Assembly: GCF_002159265.1 (NCBI RefSeq)
Contig: NZ_NFHG01000009.1
Span: forward strand, 61,430-125,429
From: Flavonifractor sp. An82
GTDB lineage: Bacteria > Bacillota > Clostridia > Oscillospirales > Oscillospiraceae
DNA length: 64,000 bases
Direction of reading: 5' to 3'
The notes beneath the pieces are model-generated. The model searched no databases and was not told where the DNA came from. It worked only from the letters and a program-made list of their open reading frames with translations. The stretch's first letter is position 1. Each line of letters starts with the position of its first letter. The position numbers and the translations under genes are program-made. Below, piece by piece: positions 59,384 through 64,000 of the stretch.

Positions 59384-60184
59384 ATGAAAGAACTGGAACA
59401 GAAGGTCGCACTGGTCTCCTCCTCCACTCGGGGCATCGGCCTGGCCTGCGCCAAGGCTCTGGCCGCCCAGGGCGCAACCGTCTACCTGGGCGTGCGCCGG
59501 CTGGACGCCGGCCAGCAGATTGCCGACGAGATCATCGCCGCCGGCGGACGGGCCGGCGTGGTCTATTTTGACGCCGCCAACGAGGAGAGCTTCTCCGGCA
59601 TGGTGGACGAGGTGGCCAAGAAGGAGGGCCGGCTGGATATCCTGGTCAACAACTTCGGCGCCACCGACGTCAAGACCGACCTGGACGTGGTGAACGGCGC
59701 TACCGACGACTTCTTCCGCATCGTCAACACCAACCTGAAGAGCGTATACCTGCCCAGCAAGGCGGCGGTGCCCCTCATGGCCAAGAACGGCGGCGGCTCC
59801 ATCATCAACATCGGCTCGGTGGGCGGCATCTATCCCGACCTGAGCCGTACCGCCTACGGCGTCAGCAAGGCCGCCATCCACTTCCTCACCAAGGACATCG
59901 CCGTGCAGTACGCCCGGCAGGGGGTACGGTGCAACGCGGTGCTCCCCGGCTTCACCGCCACCGACGCCGCTCTGAACAACATGTCCCAGGCCTTCCTGGA
60001 CCTGTTTCTGAAGAACGTCCCCCTCAACCGCCCCGGCCGTCCGGAGGACATCGCCGACGCTGTTGCCTTCCTGGCCAGCGACCGGGCCGCCTTCATCACC
60101 GGCGAGATCCTGCCTGTGGCCGGCGGCTTCGGCCTGCCCACCCCGCTGTACGGCTCCTACATGAGCGACGGCGCCAAGGGCTGA
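59384..60184 (+). CDS. SDR oxidoreductase, probable 7-alpha-hydroxysteroid dehydrogenase type
   Basis: Classical short-chain dehydrogenase of 266 residues. Cofactor motif SSTRGIG (13-19), V37-R38-R39 after beta2 (favouring NADP), NNFG (89-92), and catalytic N117, S145, Y158 and K162. Stretches GVRRLDA, DILVNNFG, VNGATDDFF, RCNAVLPGFTATDAA and the TPLYG tail closely follow clostridial bile-acid 7-alpha-hydroxysteroid dehydrogenase as I remember it (C. sordellii/scindens type). That would oxidise the 7-alpha-hydroxyl of cholic and chenodeoxycholic acids. Other SDR substrates cannot be excluded. The start at 59384 follows AAAAGGAG. Confidence 0.8.
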   Translation: MKELEQKVALVSSSTRGIGLACAKALAAQGATVYLGVRRLDAGQQIADEIIAAGGRAGVVYFDAANEESFSGMVDEVAKKEGRLDILVNNFGATDVKTDLDVVNGATDDFFRIVNTNLKSVYLPSKAAVPLMAKNGGGSIINIGSVGGIYPDLSRTAYGVSKAAIHFLTKDIAVQYARQGVRCNAVLPGFTATDAALNNMSQAFLDLFLKNVPLNRPGRPEDIADAVAFLASDRAAFITGEILPVAGGFGLPTPLYGSYMSDGAKG

Positions 60185-60197
60185 TCCACATCCCTTT

Positions 60198-60442
60198 AAG
60201 GGCCCTTCGGGGCCCTTTCCGTTTGTTAAAGAAGCCTCGCAGAGTTCGCGCCCGCAGGCGCGAAAAAACTTCCAATCTGTTTTCGGCCTCGACATGTGCG
60301 TGGCCGAAAACACCTCTCAGCCCGCAAGTGTGAAGTCTGCCCGCTGTAAGCGGACAGAGTTTGCGCGCAGCGGGCTGCAGCCTTTTCGAGAAAGTGGCTT
60401 TGCCACTTTCTCGACGGTCTTCAAGGGCCCTTCGGGGCCCTT
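60198..60442 (+). repeat. Two identical terminator hairpins enclosing a hairpin-rich segment (includes R3)
   Basis: The same 20-base hairpin, AAGGGCCC-TTCG-GGGCCCTT, occurs at 60198-60217 and 60423-60442. Between them are at least four hairpins: TTCGCGCC/GGCGCGAA, TTTTCGGCC/GGCCGAAAA (60277-60316, related to the third module of R1), CTGCCCGC/GCGGACAG and a 12-bp CGAGAAAGTGGC/GCCACTTTCTCG. No gene fits. The second 20-base copy is followed by TTT and acts as a terminator. Confidence 0.65.
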
Positions 60443-60447
60443 TTTAT

Positions 60448-60476
60448 TTGCCCCGTTCCCCGGGACATGATATACT
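60448..60476 (+). promoter_or_regulatory. Predicted promoter of the GTPase-nuclease gene
   Basis: TTGCCC (60448-60453), 17-base spacer, TATACT (60471-60476), 30 bases before the start codon. Confidence 0.6.
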
Positions 60477-60505
60477 ATCATATCATACCGTAAAGGACGG
60501 CAGCT

Positions 60506-63130
60506 ATGGAAAAACTGGTCGTGGGCATTCTGGCCCATGTGGACGCGGGCAAGACCACCCTCAGCGAGGGACTGCTCTACACCTGCGGAAAATTGAAGAA
60601 GCTGGGCCGGGTGGACCACGGGGACGCCTTTCTGGACACCGACCCCATGGAGAAGGAGCGTGGTATCACCATTTTCTCCAAGCAGGCGGTGCTCCCTCTG
60701 GAGCAGCTGGAGATCACCCTGCTGGACACCCCCGGCCACGTGGATTTCTCCGCCGAGATGGAGCGCACCCTGTCGGTGCTGGACTGCGCCATTCTGGTGG
60801 TCAGCGGGGCTGACGGGGTCCAGGGCCACACCCATACCCTGTGGAAGCTGCTGGAGCGCTACCAGGTGCCCACCTTCCTCTTTGTGAACAAGATGGACCT
60901 GGCAGGGGCGGACCGCGCCGCCCTGCTGGGGGAGCTGAAAAGCAAGCTGAACGAGGGCTGCGTGGATATGGCCGATCAGGAGGCCCTCTGTGAGCAGGCC
61001 GCCCTGTGCGACGAGTCCCTGCTGGAGGACTACCTGGAGACGGGGACCATTGCCGACGCCGCCCTCACCGCCCTTATGGCCCGGCGGAAGCTGTTCCCCT
61101 GCTGGTTTGGCTCTGCCCTGAAACTGGAGGGAGTGGAGGACTTCCTCCGGGGCCTGGAGCACTACGCCCCCCGGCCGGTGTACGGAACCGACTTCGGGGC
61201 CCGTATCTTCAAGATCTCCCGGGACAATCAGAACAACCGGCTGGCCTGGATGAAGGTCACCGGCGGCAGCCTGAAAGTTAAGACAGTGCTGGAGGGCCCC
61301 GGCTGGACCGACAAGGCCGACCAGCTGCGGGTGTACTCCGGCGCAAAATTCCAGCCGATAGACACGGCCCCGGCGGGGTCCGTGGTGGCGGTCACCGGTC
61401 TTTCCGCTGCCGCCGCCGGGCAGGGGTTGGGCTTTGAGGCGGAGGGAGCACCCCCCGCCCTGGAACCGGTGCTCACCTATCAGGTGATCTTGCCCGAGGG
61501 GCAGGACCCGGTCACCGCCCTGCGGAAGCTGCGCCAGCTGGAGGAGGAGGACCCCCAGCTTCATCTGGTGTGGAGCGAGCGGTTGAAGGAGATCCACATC
61601 CAGCTCATGGGGCAGGTCCAGCTGGAGATTTTGCAGCGGCTCATTGCGGAGCGGTTCAACATGGACGTGTCCTTCGGCCAGGGGGGCATCGTATACCGGG
61701 AGACCATCGCCGCGCCGGTCATCGGCGTGGGCCACTACGAGCCCCTCCGCCACTACGCCGAGGTCCATCTATTGATGGAGCCGGGAGCGCGGGGCAGCGG
61801 CCTTACTTTGGCCACAGCCTGCCCGGAGGATATGCTGGACGGCAACTGGCAGCGGCTCATTCTCACCCATCTGGCCGAACGGGCCCACCCCGGCGTCCTC
61901 ACCGGCTCACCTTTGACGGACGTAAAAATCACCCTGCTGGCCGGTCGGGCCCATCTCAAGCACACCGAGGGGGGCGACTTCCGGCAGGCCACCTACCGGG
62001 CGGTGCGCCAGGGCCTGATGGAGGCAGAACCTATTCTGCTGGAGCCCTGGTATTCCTTCCGGCTGGAGGTGCCCGCCGCCCAGGTGGGCCGCGCCCTGTC
62101 CGACATCCAGCGGATGGGGGGCGAGTGCCAACCCCCGGAGACGGTGGGAGAGCTCACCGTCCTCACCGGCTCCGCCCCGGTGGCGGGGCTGCGGGACTAC
62201 GGCAGCGAGGTGGCCGCCTACACCAGAGGCATGGGGCAGCTGAGCTGCACCCTGAAGGGCTACTACCCCTGCCACGACCAGCAGGCCGTGGTGGAAGCCC
62301 TGGGCTACGACCCGGAGCGGGACGTGGACAACCCCACCGGCTCGGTGTTCTGCGCCCACGGGGCGGGATACAATGTGAAGTGGGACCAGGTGAAGGAGAT
62401 GGCCCATGTGGACAGCGGCCTGTCTCTGGCGGAGCCCCCGGAGCCTGAGGCGACCGCCGCACCGGCCCGGCGGAGGAGTTACGACTCCGGCCTGTCGCTG
62501 GAGCAGGACAAGGAGCTATTGGCCATCTACGAGCGCACCTACGGCAAGGTGGAGCGCAATTCCTTCCGTCCCCAGCCCAAGCCCGCCCGCACCAGTCTGG
62601 ATGACCGGAAGTACAACGTCCAGACCCAGAACAAGGGGCCGGAGTACCTGCTGGTGGACGGCTACAACATCATCTTCGCCTGGGAGGAGCTGAAGGCGGT
62701 GGCCCAGACCAATCTGGATGCCGCCCGGCAGCTGTTGATGGACCTGCTGAGCAACTACCAGGGGTTCAAAAAATGCGTGGTTATCCTGGTGTTTGACGCC
62801 TACAAGGTGCCCCGCAATGTACAGGATGTATTCAAATACCACAATATTTACGTTGTGTATACCAAAGAGGCGGAGACGGCGGACACCTATATCGAGCGGG
62901 CCACCTATGAGATCGGCAAGCACCACCAGGTGCGGGTGGCCACCTCCGACGGAGCCGAGCAGCTCATCATTCTGGGCCACGGGGCCCTGCGCCTGTCCGC
63001 CACCACCTTCAAGGCGGAGGTGGAGCAGGTGGGCGGCCAGATCGCCGCCATCCTGGCCCGCAACAACCGGTCCACCCCGTCCCGGCCGGTGGCCGCCGCC
63101 ATGAAGAAGGCACAGGAGGAGACCAAATGA
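60506..63130 (+). CDS. Tet(M)-like ribosomal GTPase fused to a YacP/Rae1-type NYN nuclease
   Basis: Protein of 874 residues. Residues 1 to about 640 form an EF-G/Tet(M)-type translational GTPase: G1 AHVDAGKT (10-17), G2 RGIT, G3 DTPGH (74-78), G4 NKMD (128-131), and domain V ending GSVFCAHGAGYNVKWDQVK. A linker leads to a NYN domain from about 714 (YLLVDGYNIIFAW, VILVFDAYK, ADTYIERATYEIGK, VATSDGAEQ), the fold of Rae1/YacP, which cleaves mRNA in the ribosomal A site. The tetracycline-releasing loop YSPVST of Tet(M)/Tet(O) is replaced by HLKHTEGG, so resistance is unlikely. Its stop overlaps the trmO start. Confidence 0.9.
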   Translation: MEKLVVGILAHVDAGKTTLSEGLLYTCGKLKKLGRVDHGDAFLDTDPMEKERGITIFSKQAVLPLEQLEITLLDTPGHVDFSAEMERTLSVLDCAILVVSGADGVQGHTHTLWKLLERYQVPTFLFVNKMDLAGADRAALLGELKSKLNEGCVDMADQEALCEQAALCDESLLEDYLETGTIADAALTALMARRKLFPCWFGSALKLEGVEDFLRGLEHYAPRPVYGTDFGARIFKISRDNQNNRLAWMKVTGGSLKVKTVLEGPGWTDKADQLRVYSGAKFQPIDTAPAGSVVAVTGLSAAAAGQGLGFEAEGAPPALEPVLTYQVILPEGQDPVTALRKLRQLEEEDPQLHLVWSERLKEIHIQLMGQVQLEILQRLIAERFNMDVSFGQGGIVYRETIAAPVIGVGHYEPLRHYAEVHLLMEPGARGSGLTLATACPEDMLDGNWQRLILTHLAERAHPGVLTGSPLTDVKITLLAGRAHLKHTEGGDFRQATYRAVRQGLMEAEPILLEPWYSFRLEVPAAQVGRALSDIQRMGGECQPPETVGELTVLTGSAPVAGLRDYGSEVAAYTRGMGQLSCTLKGYYPCHDQQAVVEALGYDPERDVDNPTGSVFCAHGAGYNVKWDQVKEMAHVDSGLSLAEPPEPEATAAPARRRSYDSGLSLEQDKELLAIYERTYGKVERNSFRPQPKPARTSLDDRKYNVQTQNKGPEYLLVDGYNIIFAWEELKAVAQTNLDAARQLLMDLLSNYQGFKKCVVILVFDAYKVPRNVQDVFKYHNIYVVYTKEAETADTYIERATYEIGKHHQVRVATSDGAEQLIILGHGALRLSATTFKAEVEQVGGQIAAILARNNRSTPSRPVAAAMKKAQEETK

Positions 63131-63810
63131 TCCCCATGCACATCATTGCCCGTATTCGCAGCGACTTCCCCACCAAGTTCGGCATCCCCCGGCAGAGCGG
63201 GCTGGTGGAGGAGTTGAAGGCCACCATTGTCTTTGAGCCCGCGTACCGCAACCCGGACGCCCTGCGGGGGCTGGAGGAGTTTTCCCACATCTGGCTCATC
63301 TGGCAGTTTTCGGAGGCGGTACGGGACAAGTGGTCCCCCACGGTGCGGCCCCCCCGGCTAGGGGGCAATACCCGCATGGGGGTGTTCGCCACCCGCTCCC
63401 CCTTCCGGCCCAACGCCATCGGCCTGTCCTGCGTCAAGCTGGAGGAAATCAGAAAGGACCCCAAACTGGGCACCGTGCTGGTGGTGTCGGGGGCCGACCT
63501 CATGGACGGCACCCCCATTCTGGACATCAAGCCCTACCTGCCCTACGCCGATTCCCGCCCGGAGGCCACCGGCGGCTTTACCGGCAACGTGGGGGGCAAG
63601 GTACTGGAGGTGGACTTCCCGCCTGAGCTGCTGGCCCAGGTGCCGGAAGACAAGCGGGGGGCTCTCATTGGGGTACTTTCCCGGGACCCCAGGCCCTCCT
63701 ATCAGCACGACCCGGGCCGGGTGTACGGCATGGCCTTCGGCGGCTGGGAGGTGGGCTTCTCGGTGGACGGGGACACCCTCCGCGTCCGCTGGGTGAAGCC
63801 GGGAACATGA
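63127..63810 (+). CDS. trmO: tRNA m6t6A37 methyltransferase TrmO
   Basis: Protein of 227 residues of the UPF0066/TsaA family. It N6-methylates threonylcarbamoyl-adenosine 37 in tRNAs using S-adenosylmethionine. The core RPPRLGGNTRMGVFATRSPFRPNAIGLS and the DGTPILDIKPYLPYAD motif are diagnostic, and the C-terminal RPSYQHDPGRVYGM segment is typical of the long form. The start overlaps the upstream stop (ATGA), so it is translationally coupled to the ribosomal GTPase-nuclease. Both concern decoding. Confidence 0.95.
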   Translation: MIPMHIIARIRSDFPTKFGIPRQSGLVEELKATIVFEPAYRNPDALRGLEEFSHIWLIWQFSEAVRDKWSPTVRPPRLGGNTRMGVFATRSPFRPNAIGLSCVKLEEIRKDPKLGTVLVVSGADLMDGTPILDIKPYLPYADSRPEATGGFTGNVGGKVLEVDFPPELLAQVPEDKRGALIGVLSRDPRPSYQHDPGRVYGMAFGGWEVGFSVDGDTLRVRWVKPGT

Positions 63811-63815
63811 CCGCA

Positions 63816-64000
63816 ATGAATACATCCACCAGCGAAGCTGGTGGTTGTCACTATGCGGGCATAGCCCTTTGTTCCTCGCGGACGCGTACAGCGCGTAATA
63901 CGATCTGCCAACTGCGTAAGGACTGCTACTTGCCGCCCGTAAACGGGCTGTTAGATGGGATTCTCAGTTGTTCTCCCATCTCGTCCTCTTTTAGTTGGTT
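63816..64000. mobile_element. Hairpin-rich terminus, probably an IS200/IS605-superfamily element end
   Basis: After ATGA (63816-63819) come CCACCAGC-GAA-GCTGGTGG (63826-63844, extendable to 12 bp with one mismatch), TATGC/GCATA, GCCCG-TAAA-CGGGC (63935-63948) and AGATGGGA/TCCCATCT (63953-63981). Subterminal hairpins of this sort mark IS200/IS605 elements and their IscB/TnpB guide RNAs. The body of the element lies beyond the window, so neither gene type nor orientation is fixed. Confidence 0.45.
63926..64000 (-). CDS. Possible C-terminal end of a leftward gene (partial)
   Basis: Reading leftward from the window edge, 24 codons are open and end at a stop at 63926-63928 (EDEMGEQLRIPSNSPFTGGK). 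The composition looks protein-like, but the segment is short and overlaps the hairpins. If real, it would be the end of an element-encoded protein such as TnpB, with the hairpin region as its right end. Confidence 0.25.
   Translation of the reverse strand, partial: NQLKEDEMGEQLRIPSNSPFTGGK

Noticed and set aside
60506..62440. Tetracycline resistance gene of the tet(M) class
   Set aside because: The GTPase fold matches, but the essential domain IV loop (YSPVST in Tet(M)/Tet(O)) is replaced by HLKHTEGG and the gene has chromosomal composition, so I call it a housekeeping paralogue.

Overview
The window is a GC-rich chromosome segment of a low-GC-phylum (Firmicutes) gut-type anaerobe. I place it, as inference, in the class Clostridia, probably Oscillospiraceae of the Flavonifractor/Lawsonibacter kind. 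The evidence is the gdpP-rplI-dnaB order, mreC/mreD/PBP2, DnaD plus a DnaC-type loader, strong AGGAGG ribosome sites, GTG and TTG starts, a single-subunit molybdopterin enzyme, a hydroxysteroid-dehydrogenase-like SDR and a conjugative element of the kind common in gut Clostridia.

Left chromosomal part (1-18.1 kb). Leftward gdpP-rplI-dnaB (dnaB cut by the window edge) is followed by ilvE, a lipoprotein with a zincin motif, an RluA-type pseudouridine synthase, a nitroreductase, a CsoR-type repressor, a zinc-ribbon membrane protein, dCMP deaminase, an XRE repressor, tRNA-Ala(GGC), yfbR, an ACT-domain protein with its DUF711/PFL partner, a molybdopterin oxidoreductase, pgi, a small P-loop ATPase and a hypothetical gene.

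Integrated island (18,134-41,877, about 23.7 kb). A tRNA-Arg(CCT) gene has been split in its anticodon loop. Its 3' half lies at 18,089-18,133 and its 5' half at 41,878-41,916, and the two halves pair perfectly in the anticodon stem. The island has an excisionase at each end and a tyrosine integrase on the right. Its conjugation block looks decayed: DUF6017, PcfB, a truncated VirD4, an NlpC/P60 protein, XF1762, DUF4315, DUF4366, topB and an ardA remnant. The VirD4 gene is interrupted by a degenerate resistance transposon carrying intact aph(3')-IIIa. An AT-rich cargo (18.6-21.1 kb) holds two uncharacterised genes and a probable small RNA. Two copies of one structured leader RNA, facing each other and showing compensatory base changes, precede ssb and a YqaJ-nuclease operon. 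Right of the integrase are one intact tRNA-Arg(CCT) and four partial tRNA-Arg copies, a record of repeated integrations at one site.

Right chromosomal part (42-64 kb). typA, a DMT-family transporter, a dnaD-dnaC pair (leftward), zapA, a U32 peptidase, dut, maf, mreC-mreD, a polytopic membrane protein, PBP2 and a GH13 glycosidase are followed by an ECF sigma/anti-sigma pair (leftward) and the SDR. Next comes a remarkable fusion of a Tet(M)-like ribosomal GTPase with a YacP/Rae1-type NYN nuclease, translationally coupled to trmO. The last 190 bases are hairpin-rich and look like the end of an IS200/IS605-superfamily element.

Best leads for new biology are the ribosomal-GTPase/nuclease fusion, the duplicated leader RNA, the tRNA-half array, the AT-rich cargo with its small RNA, and a modular hairpin repeat that follows stop codons.
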